The notes under the pieces are model-generated. The model saw only the letters and a program-made list of their open reading frames with translations, had not been told where the DNA came from and made no database searches. This document shows positions 49,224 to 60,878 of a stretch of DNA of 64,000 bases, piece by piece; positions within the stretch are counted from its first letter, which is position 1; every line of letters begins with the position of its first letter. The translations under genes were made by a program, and so were the position numbers. The stretch is taken from positions 33,143,234 through 33,207,233 of the forward strand of contig CM038471.1 in NCBI GenBank assembly GCA_021464415.1, written 5' to 3'. This DNA is from Lonicera japonica. Lineage: Eukaryota; Streptophyta; Magnoliopsida; Dipsacales; Caprifoliaceae.

Positions 49224-49395
49224 CTCGTTCCTTAGGAACCGAGTGTTATACAACTTACTCGGTCCTAAGGAATCGAGTTAGGTTTTGGGTTATTTTTCCA
49301 ATTCCACTCAGTTCCTTATGACCGAGTGACTTGTACTTTACTCGGTTCCTTTCAGCCGAGTATGATGAACAACACTCGGTTCCTGGGAACCGAGT
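49224..49395. repeat. Five palindromes of ACTCGGTTCC plus its inverse
   Basis: Units of about 22 bp start near 49224, 49258, 49307, 49340 and 49374, so four of five are about 33-34 bases apart. Each reads ACTCGGTTCC, one or two bases, then GGAACCGAGT with a few changes. Confidence 0.8.
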
Positions 49396-49833
49396 AAACC
49401 TTCATGCATGAAAGAACTTTCTTTTGACATGGTATGTGTACTGGTGAAACTTTTTTTAAACAAAAATGAAAAAAGTTCAAGAGAAAAAGAGTGGAACGAC
49501 TAGATTGTTAAAAAAAAAGTTAGAAGAAGAAGATTGAAGATGAGATTTGTGAGATGAGTAGTGTGATTTGTTTTTTTGAATTGTAGAGAGAGTGGAATGC
49601 TTAATTCCAACCGAAATTTCTTAAAAAATGCTTAATGGCAATGTGTTGATTTGTGGAAGAAGAAGATTTAAGATGAGAGAGAGTGGAGTGGTAGAGAGTA
49701 AGAGTGGAGTGTTTTTTTAGATGAATGTTAATTAATCCTAAAATTAAATGTGGAGCATTGGAGTGTTAGAAAGAGTGAAAGTGTACATATGGAGTGTTAG
49801 AGAGTTAAATGGTGTGTGTCAATAGTAGCCCCC

Positions 49834-50327
49834 TAAATAATTATAAACATAAATATATAAAAATATAAAAATATATTTATAATCATATAATTGAAAATAC
49901 TAATAGATGCAGTTGAACATAAATATGTCATCACAATATATAACATATGTAATTGAACATGTATACAATTCATTTAAATATATAATTGAAAATAGTTGAG
50001 ACAAATATATTTAAATAATTAAATATATATATATATATATATATAATTCATATAATCATATAATTGAAACAGATATATGTAAATAATTTTATAAACATAA
50101 ATGTATAAATATATTTATAATCAGATAATTGAAAATATGTAACATTTATGATTGAATATATGAATCATTACAATACATTTAAGACATAATTGAAGATGTA
50201 TATAATTCATTTAAATATATAATTGAAAATAGTTAAAACAAATATATATTAAAAATAAATGAAACATATAACATCTATATTTGTAATCATAAAATTGAAA
50301 TAATATATATATATATAAATATATTAA
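49834..50327. other. Gene-free, TA-rich stretch
   Basis: AT-rich with ATAATTGAAA-type phrases repeated several times and a TA run near 50020-50045; no gene. Confidence 0.5.
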
Positions 50328-50405
50328 GGGTCATTTGGGTTTTGGGTACCAAAATTTTGTTGTAATTGAATTTTGGGTACCAAAGTTTCTATGCATGTGA
50401 TCTAG
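50328..50405. mobile_element. Terminus fragment of the long-TIR Mutator-like family
   Basis: GGGTCATTTGGGTTTTGGGT followed by two ATTTTGGGTACCAAA-type phrases matches the TIR of the element at 43920-45551. The partner end is not visible. Confidence 0.55.
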
Positions 50406-50510
50406 TTTACATAAATACAAAAATAAACTTGTATTGAATTTTATATAATCATGGTTTTAATATATTTTTATAAGATGTATAATTTGAAATTTAAATTTGA
50501 ATTATTCTAA

Positions 50511-51205
50511 CTAGAAATTAGGTAGAAGGCTTTATTATACATTGATTTTTACCAAAAATCCAATGAATAATATTTTTTTGAATGAAGGGCCTATTTTTAA
50601 TTGGTAATTTGAATGAAGGGCCTATTTTTAATTGGTAATTAGTGTAAGAGGCTTATTTTGTTTTATATTTTAAATGAATGTATTTGAATAAATTTAAATA
50701 TCATTTAATTAATAAAAACATGTTATGTATTACCTAAATTACCCCTTTTTATAAAATTTTCACAAAAAATATGGACTGCAAAGTTCATATTGCAATAAAA
50801 TATGAACTGCAAAGTTCATATTGCAATGAAATATGTACTGCAATATGAACTTTGCACTAAAAATATGGACTGCAAAGTTCACATTGCAGTAAAATATGGA
50901 CTGCAATATGAACTTTGCACTAAAACTATCGACTGCAAAGTTCACATTGCAGTAAAATATGGATTGCAAAGTTCATATTGCAGTGAAATATAGACTGCAA
51001 AGTTCATATTGCAGTCCATATTTTAATGCATATTGATATTTTTTTAGTTTATTTTAAGGGTTGGGATGTCATTTTATAATGAAAAAAAAAGACACATGTC
51101 ATATTATCAATAAAATAAAAAATAGGCCCTTTATTTAAAAAAAATTTATTCCTTGGCCTTAGTGTGAAAATCTTTCTCTAATAAGCCCTTTTTTTTAATT
51201 GCCCC
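50511..51205 (-). mobile_element. Non-autonomous Mutator-like element, copy 2 (inverted)
   Basis: Reverse-complement copy of 20574-21235, bounded by CTAGAAATTAGG and AATTGCCCC and flanked by a perfect 9-bp duplication TTATTCTAA (50502-50510 and 51206-51214). It contains the palindrome array at 50770-51023 and a local tandem duplication of GAATGAAGGGCCTATTTTTA (about 50580-50640). No coding capacity. Confidence 0.8.
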
Positions 51206-51870
51206 TTATTCTAATTCATTTAGTAAAACTAATAAAACAGCGATTATAGTTTCCTTATCAAATTCAAAAATCATAAATCCCATTCACAATACATAAATCC
51301 TTAAATTAAGCAAACTCTACAACTTTCTAAAAATCAAAACAGGGGTGTAATAGTCATTATAACATGATTTTTCATCTTGAAATTGTTTAATTAATAGCAA
51401 CAGACCGTCAAAAGGTCAACATAAGAAAGTGTTTTTAATTTTCAAAACTAAGTAGTCCAATAGTAAAATCCTAATTTTCTATATTTTTAAATGAATTCAC
51501 CATGTCTGAGCGAGTAATAAACCCGATGCCCCACCCCCATTGTCTTTTTGTTTACCAATCTAGTATTATTATGATCATGGTACAACTTCTTTTTGCTGCA
51601 TGAATTCCACGTTGGTTTTATAAAATCGGATACTAAAGAGTACTTTCTTCTTCTTCTTCCTTTTTGTTTCAAACAAAGTAATTAATGTCGGGCCACCTTT
51701 CACGTACTAAGTTATTAACTAGATATATGTAAACCATGAAAAGAGTGTTTTATTACTGACATGCATGAAACCTACTGAGCTTTATTATTATTGCATTACA
51801 TGGTACAATCCTAGCTACTAAACTTCAATATGCATCACATGCAGATCACACTAATAATGATTTAGCCAAA

Positions 51871-54015
51871 TTAATCGTACCATATATTCCAATAATTCTT
51901 GATTTCTTCATCACAATCACCAAAGAGTTCATCTCCATGAAGATCTATAAATCCCAAAGAGTCCGCATTACAGGCAGAAGTAAAATCCTCCATCATCTGT
52001 TTGAGTAGTACGTCTTGGCATGCATCTACCGTTGTTGGATCGTTCGCTAATCCTACAGTAGGGAGGTGAGAGAAGTTTGAGATCGATGTCAGAGATTCAA
52101 GATTTTCACCCGAGGTGAAAAAGTCACCAAAGTTGGCGGCAGCTGGTTGTGGTGGTGATTGTGGCAGTGGAGGAGCTACGGCTGAGAAGCCGAGCTGAGA
52201 GTGCGAAGGATGGGAACTGGAGAATAGCTTGGACTCGCGGACAAATTTGGCTTCGGCTTCAAGCCGAGCTGTTTCCCACTGAGCCATGTGGCTTAGGTTC
52301 GTGGCTTTCTTGATTTCGGCGCTTGAGCTTTGGGCATTCTGCTTGGCCTTGTGTGTATCCGGATCAATTCCCATCTTGATTAGGCTTTTCTTGATGTACG
52401 TATTCCAGTAGTTCTTTATTTCATTATCTGTCCTTCCGGGCAAGTAAGTGGCTATTGTTGACCACCTGAGGGAAATAAAAGTGCCTATTTACATATGGAA
52501 ATTAGAGATAGAAAACTAATTTGGCAGGGGTACCAAAACCCTGCATTGCTAGAACTATAAGGCTTGTAAGGCTCGCAAAAGCACCACACAACATATCAAA
52601 TAATATATTGTCTTCAATGTAATGCGTCACTTTTCAGTTCAATTAGATCTTTGTAAAATACCCACAATGTAGTGCTATAATATCCAGGTATGTTTAATGC
52701 ATTTTTTTATCGGCATCCATTAAATGGGTTATAAAGTACAACCCATGTAATGTATGCCCGAATACAGAAAGAATACATAATTAAAAAAAAAAGGCATTTT
52801 CCTTAGTCAAATATTGCAATAGTAGATCAAAACTAAGATCTTAACAATTAATTGTGCTAGTGCTGGTACTTCATATAAAACATTTTAAAATCAATAATTT
52901 AACTTTTTCTTGCCACAAATTATGCATGTAACATGGATTCAACTTGAAATGTAAGAAATAATATTATCAACTCATACTACACAATATGATATTTTTAAAA
53001 TTTAGTTTAAGTAAAATAGAAAACCCTACTAAAATATATGTGTGAGGAGCATTTTTTTTCTTTTCTTAATTTTCAAGATCACCTGTTTCCAAGGAGGGCA
53101 TGGAGTTGAATAGTAGTTTGTTCTTCATGCAAACTGAACTTTCCTCTCTTAATATCAGGGCTTAGATAATTTTTCCACCTCAATCTACAACTTTTCCCGC
53201 ATCTCTGAAGCCCTACAAACAATCACAGCATATATTTACGCAATTAGTAAAAATGGAAATGGGACAACAGATTTTGTGTGACAATATTTTTTGCAAAAAA
53301 TTCAGGAAATATTATTTTTTTGAAATGAGGACTTATTTTTTAATATTTTTATGAAATAAGGGCTTGTTTATCGATTGTGTTTTAAAATAAGGGATTTGAC
53401 CAAATCTATATTTTATGCAAACTTAACATTCTACTATGCAAACATTTTGCAATCGAAAAAATTTAATGCAAATTTGTTTTGCATTCAAAAAAAATTATCA
53501 TGTGTGTTTTATTAATAAATGTGTTTAAATTTATCACTTGTTGAAATAACTTTAAAGCAATGTCAATTAAATAGTTAGATATAGCAATAGCAATCTGCTA
53601 AAGAACATGCAAACAAAGTTAACGTTGCAGTTTTGGTCAAATATAAGCCTTTAATTTGCAAAAATATTTTCCATTTTTCTTTTGCATAATTTTTTTTCAA
53701 ATAAACCTCATTTTCCAATACCCCGTGGGCTGAGGAGAGTTAGAATATATTCATTTTTTCTTTAATGTATAACTAATGGTGCTTTTGTTTTTTTGTTAAA
53801 CTGAGTTAGTCTGCTGTGCCAAGTCTCAATTCTACACGGTCTCTATATGCATGTTGAAATCAAACTAAATGAAGTTAATTACCAGCATTTTGTGGCAAAC
53901 AACGCCAGTTTCCATGGCCATGTAGTTTAATGTAGTCCAAAAGCTTCTTGTCTTCCTCAGGTGTCCATTGACCTTTCTTTAGCTCCACTTTCTCAATGCA
54001 CTTTGACCTACCCAT
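51871..54015 (-). CDS. R2R3-MYB transcription factor, MIXTA-like (subgroup 9) type
   Basis: Three exons on the minus strand: 54015-53883 (133 nt), 53212-53083 (130 nt) and 52465-51871 (595 nt), giving 285 residues; 133 and 130 nt are the classic lengths of the first two R2R3-MYB exons. R2 tryptophans are W17, W37 and W57; in R3 the first is replaced by F70, followed by W89 and W108, as usual in plants. The segment [22 protein letters not shown] after the MYB domain is the hallmark of MIXTA/MYB16/MYB106 relatives, nuclear regulators of epidermal cell outgrowth and cuticle. R2 is atypical ([23 protein letters not shown] rather than RWTNYLRPD). A late NYWN resembles the subgroup's C-terminal motif. 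Intron 1 contains a TIR element; a CT-rich/TA tract precedes the ATG. Confidence 0.88.
53320..53716. mobile_element. Inverted-repeat element in MYB intron 1
   Basis: The left part GAAATGAGGACTTATTTTTT and inverted right part AAAATGAGGTTTATTTGAAA match, with TTTGACCAAA phrases placed symmetrically inside. The centre has TGCAAA palindromes (AATGCAAA..TTTGCATT near 53461). The layout recalls the 20574/50511 elements but the sequence is different. Confidence 0.5.
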
Positions 54016-55657
54016 AATTAACTAATCTTTTAATTCATTATATATATATATATAGAGAGAGAGAGAGATAAAGAGAGATCAAGAGAGAGATGTTGGGATA
54101 TGATGTTGAGAGGAAAAGTTGATTACATATATATATGTACCAAAAATGAAATAAGTGAATTGAATATAATATTTAATATTGCAACTCCCTTTTTGTAGGT
54201 ATTGTACGTTGAGGTGGATATGTGTATCAACTGCCTTTTAACTGCTTGTAGGTGTTAGGTAATTAACCACAACACTTGTTCCGGTGGTAACCGTTTTGGG
54301 TTTATTTTTAAGTTAATTGGAAGATTTTCGGATCCAATCTCAACGACCGTAAAAATATTATATGGCTTGCAGTGAGTGCTGTCTAAATTGCAAAAGAGGA
54401 TTAATTGAGTACACGAAAGCTAACCCAAACACCGCTCATTATAATAATAATAAAAAAAAGTTGTTATGTAGATATTTGTTCACCATTTGTCAAATTGATC
54501 CTAGCCGTTCAAATGGGTGGCAGTACAGTTTAATTTTGATCTGAACATTGGTCCATGGATTGTGTAGCTCCCTTTTTGTCCCTTACTTGAACAACGAAAA
54601 AAAAAGAACATTCTTTCTCCTCTTACAGATGAATTTTGTCGACAAAAGATAATCACAGGAGAAACTAAAAAGTGCTTAATTGATACTGTTCCAAAAAAAA
54701 AAGTAGTGCTTGAGAACATTTTCTTAACTCATCTAACAAACAACAATAATTCTTGAGAGACACAATCTGAAGATATGTATTAATACGTATTACAAATATA
54801 ATGATGTATCATATGCATGTTCATTCATTAATATTAAATTTCTTTGAAAATTCTAGTTATGATGGACCCGACATATTGAGCAATGTTGCATGTTATAATG
54901 TATTAACAACATATTATTGTTTAACTTGAATGCGTGACCAGTGTGTGTTCTGATAGAAGTTTAAAAATTCACAGATGGACATGTGTCGAATCAAAGGTTT
55001 AGTTTCCTTTTTTAATAAGTACTCTCAGCCTTAAATTGCTAATTTCACCCTTTTCAGGATGTCTAAAATTAATTAAGCGTCTCACTTTGTTTTTGAGAGT
55101 TATTTTACCAATTCTCATAATATAAAATAAGTAATGTACTTTTTTTTCCTTTTTTTTAATTGATATATATATAGCTGATACACAAATACACTCGGCGTTC
55201 GACCTTGAGGATAAAGGAGAAGGGAATTGCAGATCCCAAGGTTCAAACCATTGTAGCATGCCCATTGTTAGGAACCTCTCTCTCAAAAGTTTAAACTGTT
55301 AGGAGAAGAAATCGGAATGAACATCATGGTTAACACCCAACACTTTGCTGACTTAGCTAGATGCATGCACCGCAGGTGTAATAAGTTATATTCATGTAAT
55401 CATGTTCATTGATTAGGTTAAAATCAATTGGTATTTCTTAAGAAATACTAAAGTCAAAGTGATATTATTTTGCAAAATCTCACAATCAAAAACAGCATTT
55501 ATTTTTAACTATTGATTAGATTAAATCAGTATTTTTCTAAAAACTACAAAAGTTAAAATGATACTCAAATTAAGACGAAGCTGGTGAGAGAATTGCTTTT
55601 AGTAAGGTAATTAAATATATTTGCAAAGCAGAAACAATTTCAAAGTTTCATCGATCA
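54016..55657. other. MYB upstream region, otherwise gene-free
   Basis: A TA run followed by a GA run (about 54040-54069) lies directly upstream of the MYB start. It reads as CT-rich then TA-rich in the gene's sense and probably spans the 5' UTR and core promoter. No other feature recognised. Confidence 0.45.
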
Positions 55658-55665
55658 AAAGTATA

Positions 55666-56415
55666 GGGTGATTTTAAATGCACCCCTTTAATTAATCTTT
55701 TCACCCGACCTAAAATTTAAATTTTAGTAATTTAACCCTAAACTCAACTTGTAAACTCACCCCATCACTTTTACACCTGTAGCTCATGTTGGTTCTATTT
55801 TTTTCCTTTTTATTTTTATTCAATTTTCTTCACTCATTGTCTTCTCTTCATTAATTTTCTTACTTTTTATTAATGAAAATATACAAGAATCAAGATTCCA
55901 AAATTTCAAATCAAATACAAACTTTTAGTATAATTTTTTTGTTATTCTCAACGTGTACTTTATAGATTATTGTATGCAATTCTAGGTCTATTGTAATAAA
56001 AAAAAATGAATAATCATTTTTCATATTAAACTATTTTTTTAACGGGGTTGTGAACCTTTTGCATTGAATAGTTTGTCCATCAAATTATTTCGACAATTAT
56101 TGTTGTGGTTCTGTGTTATTAGAAATTATATCGTAATAGTAATTTCTCGCAACATGTACATTTAATTATCATAATATGTTTCATCCACAAAAATTATGAA
56201 TTATTTTACCATTAAATATTTTTTGTGAATATTTTAATTACAAACAAAGTTTTTTGTCACTAAATATTCTCTTTATGGAGTCATACATGTTTCAATAAAC
56301 TCACCCCACTAAGGGGGTGAGTTGAAAGTTTTTTATAAAATTTAGTGGGGTGAGAAGAAAGTTTTCTCAAATTAGGGTGAGAAGCATGATTTAGTGGGTG
56401 CATTTAAAATCACCC
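55666..56415. mobile_element. hAT-type MITE, 750 bp, perfect ends
   Basis: A perfect 20-bp TIR GGGTGATTTTAAATGCACCC at both ends and a perfect 8-bp target duplication AAAGTATA (55658-55665 and 56416-56423). An 8-bp duplication points to hAT. Inner repeats of CTCACCC/GGGTGAG extend the symmetry. No coding capacity. Confidence 0.85.
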
Positions 56416-56423
56416 AAAGTATA

Positions 56424-57413
56424 TTATATTTAGAAAGCATGGTGTACAAGTACAATTAGACCTCTCAGTGGGTCAGTTTTAGTCATGTTTGTTTCGGTTT
56501 TTATCATGTTTCGGGTGTTACTGGTTCAGGCTTAAATGAATGGCTTTTTTATAAGGTGAAAAGATCATAGTCAAACCCAATTTGTTATTTTATCGAAGTA
56601 CATGACACGACTTGCTATTATCCATTAATTACAAATATAATAAATATATTTTTACATAAATATTATATGCATATATTAATGTTAGCTCACCTAAAATCAA
56701 AATATATGTATAATATTATTGAAATTATATACATATGTGTTAAAAAAAATACATATGCACATGTACATGTACATATGTGATAATATACAACTATATATAC
56801 TTAAAGAGTTCTTACAGTTGTTATCGCATAAATGAATATTAACAAATCCAACCAATTAATTTATTGTATTTTATCGGGTCAACACTAATACAATCTAAAA
56901 TTGTTAACATTTCATCTATTAATTTATAACTTTGTACTGATTCGTGCCATATTATCAGTCGAGTATTGTTTTATCACATCTAATACAATTACCCGATATG
57001 TAATTTACTTTTACATACCTAAGCAAAACTACTTCGCATCCCCCTTTCCCTTTTCAAATTGTTGTAAACTACACCTCTCTAAATTAAAATTAAATAATTA
57101 GATCTATTGAAAACTCAATTCAATAACTGCTTTTCTGTACAAAAAATATGTTTTATACTTTGGTTTGTACTAAAAAGCAATGTTTGGCCCTGAACATAGC
57201 TAGATAGCAGTGGTGGCAAGTAGAAAATCAACTATATTTTTATACTGTATTTGATTTACAACAAATTAAATTTGAAAAAATAAAATACGTATTAGTTATT
57301 TTTATTTAAAGGTCAACCAAACATATTATTTCACATTTTTTAACAATAAATATGTCTAGCACATACAAAATACTATCTTGGCATGTGAAAAGAAGCAAAA
57401 AACATGCCACTAA
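56424..57413. other. Gene-free AT-rich stretch
   Basis: Contains ACATATG/CATGTACATGTACATATG runs near 56740-56780; otherwise nothing recognised. Confidence 0.4.
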
Positions 57414-57935
57414 GGGTGGGCATCCGGTTCAATCCAATCCGGAGGTTTTTAAACCATCCACATCCAATTTGATTTTATGTCGATTATAAAATTTGGTATT
57501 CAATCCAATCCGATATGCCCTACCAATCCAATCATATTCAATCCACTTAAATGTAGATCGGTTTAAGTTTGATCCAATTGAATTAGTATAAAGGAGTCTT
57601 GGCAATAACCATTCGGAAAATTTTAATTTTTTCAAAATTTTCAAATTATCAAATATGACAAAATTAAACCAAACAATTTGTAGTCGAATCTCAAAGAAAG
57701 AATAGCTTGTGCGACAAATAGACTATTCTGACCACCAATAACCCAAAGACATGTGACACTTTAAAAAAAAGGCATATATATTAATTGGATAAGTTTATAC
57801 AACTTCCAAATCTGAAACCGATCCTTTTTTTCGGTTTATAAAAAGTGAATCCAATCAATTTATAACTCTAGAAAATTTGGATTAAATTAGATTAGATTGA
57901 TCGGTTTAATTAGTTTAAATTGAATCTTGCCCACC
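57414..57935. mobile_element. hAT-like non-autonomous element, about 520 bp
   Basis: The left end AAGGGTGGGCATCCGGTTC and inverted right end GGGGTGGGCAAGATTC match the GGGTGGGCA hAT-type terminus. Inside, CAATCC/GGATTG words occur in both orientations. No clear 8-bp duplication. Its middle (57600-57790) recurs at 63800-64000. Confidence 0.6.
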
Positions 57936-58697
57936 CCACGTATTGCACAAACTACCCAAAAGAATGGTTTGTGGAGATATTAGGGCAAAGTGCCCATAAA
58001 CATATAAGACTGAATTAGTATATTTTTCTTTGTTTAGGTGAAAAAAAAAAAGCTCTACCAAATGACTAGAACAAACTTTAATTAAGAAATGACAATAATG
58101 GGCTCCAAAAAAAAAGGGGGCTAATTATCCCTTAGAAATATTTGAATTTACTCCATGATGGATACATTTTAAGCTATCAAGTCAACCTGCTCATGATAGC
58201 GTGCGAACTTTCCATTGTTTTCGAGCCTTCTCTAAATACTTGCTTTTAGTCTAAATGTGCTAAAACTTATATAAAATACTCTATTTTTTTAGTACAGTGA
58301 AACCAACCTACATGGTTTTAATCCTGCAACGTACTTCTTGCTTAAAAGAATTAATGGTGCATTTATATTTGGACCCTTGCAAAAAGCAGGCGTGCAACAA
58401 AAGGACATTCGAGTATTGTTTTTAGTTAGTTATTATTGTTTAGGTTTTTATTGAAATTGTAGTGGGCCATTCTTTATTGTATAAGTAAATGCTTGAGTAC
58501 ACGAATTAAATATTTAAGCAAGTTAGTTGAACTTTTGTCGGAGCTATTGTGTATTTTGAAAAAAAAAACACTAAAGCAAGTATTTTATGTGTATTCCTAA
58601 CTCTTACATAAAAGAAATGTAAAATCTTTTATGAGTTTTTATAAGAGAAAATTTAGTTAAGGGATTGAGCCCTTTGAGCATTAGACTTTGGTACTAT
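57936..58697. other. Gene-free stretch with a repeat shared with about 62930-63110
   Basis: The block GAAATTGTAGTGGGCCATTC.. through AATGCTTGAGTACA (58450-58510) resembles 62960-63030 in the same order, so a segment here is duplicated downstream. No gene. Confidence 0.45.
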
Positions 58698-60650
58698 TGT
58701 GAGGATTTGGATGGTGTGATTCATCACATGCACTCAAGCTGACCCAACCCATTCTAGGGCTTGCTTTGTGTAAAATATTATTTTTTATACAAAATTCATT
58801 TGAAAAATTTTATTTACCAAAAGTAAAATTATTTTTCAAAATTGGAAAGGCTTTAGACTCAGTCTTACATTGTTGGTTTGGATAACTACCACTATCGCGT
58901 TTTCCTCTCCCTTAATGATAAACGTTTAATATTGTCATTCATACGCTCATTTTCGGAGTTGTTTGACGCGTTTATTTCTCTAAAACTATCCGGTTTGCCA
59001 ACTTATTTCGCGATTAGTCTCGTAGCACTTTTGTGTTTAACAATGCTTGGAAAGGCACATTTTGTGTTTATTTTGGTGTCTTTAAATTTCAAGAAATATT
59101 GTATTTAATACAATAGTGGAATTTTCCATGGACAAAAGGAATCCAAGAAAGTAAGTCTCCATGTGATTAAAGCGCATCCAAGAAAGGAAGGCTCCATGTC
59201 CATGTGATTAAAGAAAGATAGTGGAATTGTCCACGTGAAAAAGAGTATCCAAGATAGTGGAATTCTCCACCAAAAATAATAAGCATTATTTAATTTTGGC
59301 ACCCAACACAACTCTCCTATTTATAGTCTTCATTGTTGCTTTGGAGAGGAGATCTTAATTTTATTTTACTTATCATTTCTCAATTTATAGAGAGCTTGTA
59401 ATAGTATTTTCTAGAGAGAGAAATGGAGTTCACTTTTATAATTCTTGTCTTTACATTTATTATGGAGTAAATTTCTTTGCTAAGGTTAAAAGATGAAATT
59501 TGCAATGTATTAATTATGTAAGTTCAATTCTCATTCCATTGTTAGTATTGTTAAATACTTTTTGAATCCTTCATCTTCTCCATTTTTTCAACCATTCATA
59601 AGCTAGTAAGATAATTTTCATATGATGATTTGACTTTGTATGCCTTGTATACTTAGATCTCAAGCATTAATGAAGAGATGATACACTTGTGTATTTCTTA
59701 CTAGCCTATGTCCATTCTTTCTTTGAATGAGATACTTTTCATTGCCAAGCATGATTAGTTTTTGAATATTCATGGAAACACCATAAATTTGGGATTTTAA
59801 TCTTTTAATACTTTAATGATATGTTGAGTGCTTTCTACACTTTATGTGATTTTAAGACTCGTCAACTTCTTAGTTAAAGTATTGCCAAAGAGTATCTTTT
59901 AAATTTATGTCATAAACAACTTCATTAATCATTTTAAGGATTCAATTTGTATTTATCAAATAAGTCTATATAGGACGGTTTGACCTCCACCTAGACCTCC
60001 CAATCTTAGACAAAAGAAATGTTATGATTTATCGAGCTAAACTCCTTGTAGTTGGCCATTTTCATAATCAAGTCATTTGCCTAGGGAAAACTAACAATGA
60101 GTTCTTAAATGCCTAGTTTAAATTTATGCCTTTTCTTTTTGTGTATTTTAAGTTTGAATCTTGGTTGATATTATATGAGAATGGGTTGCACTTGCTTCAC
60201 ACCCTTTGTCACAAGATAAAAATGAGAGATACACTTGTATTGATATTTGCTTACACCCTTTCTTTATATGGCATTTATATGGGAATGGGTTGCTTTTGCT
60301 CCACACCCTTTTGCTTAGAAATGGGTAAAATATTCAACACTTAGGAATTGCATTGAGAACTTTGAATGAGATTGATTTTACTTAACTTTGCAAAACAAAT
60401 GAATTCTATAATGCCTTAACCTTTTGTCATCTATTATTATATCATTTTAATTTTTATTGCAAGACTTTAAAATCAACAACTAAAATCAACCAATTAAATT
60501 CCCTTAACAAAACCTTGGACTCGTAATCACCACATCGTCTTTCCGACTATCCTTGTGGTTCGACACTTGGACTTACCAAGTATTATAACTTGACAACCTG
60601 CACTTGGGTACCTAAGCACGGAAGTATTTTCGGCGCGTCACTCAACGCAA
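58698..60650 (+). mobile_element. LTR-like remnant (Athila/Tat type), boundaries uncertain
   Basis: Near its right end it has GGTTCGACACTTGGACTTAC, then CTGCACTTGGGTACC, then GAAGTATTTTCGGCGCGTCA, the conserved arrangement at the 3' end of plant gypsy LTRs and a decayed primer region; compare 25495-25600. A TATA-like CTATTTATAG lies near 59310. The start at TGTGAGG (58698) is a guess. No retroelement genes. Confidence 0.4.
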
Positions 60651-60878
60651 CGAAAAGAATTTCGTTCTTCCTTAAAAATTTCTTCGCCTTCTTCCTCAAA
60701 AAATATACATAAAAAAAATATCCATTGTTCTTCTACCACTTTGACCTGAAAAAAACATTTCCCACCATGTAAGAGAGTTATTTAGTTTACCGATTCCAAG
60801 CAAGTCATATAGAGAGTTAGTTTTCCAATTTTTCACCATGCAAGAGAAATTGAGACAGACGGAATCTGGGCTTGTTGT

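Larger units (their letters stand above)
48866..49833. mobile_element. Non-autonomous TIR element, about 970 bp, with microsatellite and palindrome array
   Basis: The left end TTATTCTATTGACACACATC and inverted right end GGGGCTACTATTGACACACA share the CTATTGACACACA core. Inner regions rich in GTGGAGTG/ACACTC words are partly inverted between the two sides. No coding capacity; target duplication not clear. Confidence 0.5.

Noticed and set aside
49224..49395. CRISPR-like repeat-spacer array
   Set aside because: The context is a plant nuclear transposon, the repeats are few and imperfect and each is itself a palindrome, spacers are not uniform, and there are no cas genes. It is treated as a palindrome cluster.
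50760..50993. Repetitive short frames on both strands
   Set aside because: They are translations of the ACTGCAA palindrome array, not a protein-coding repeat.
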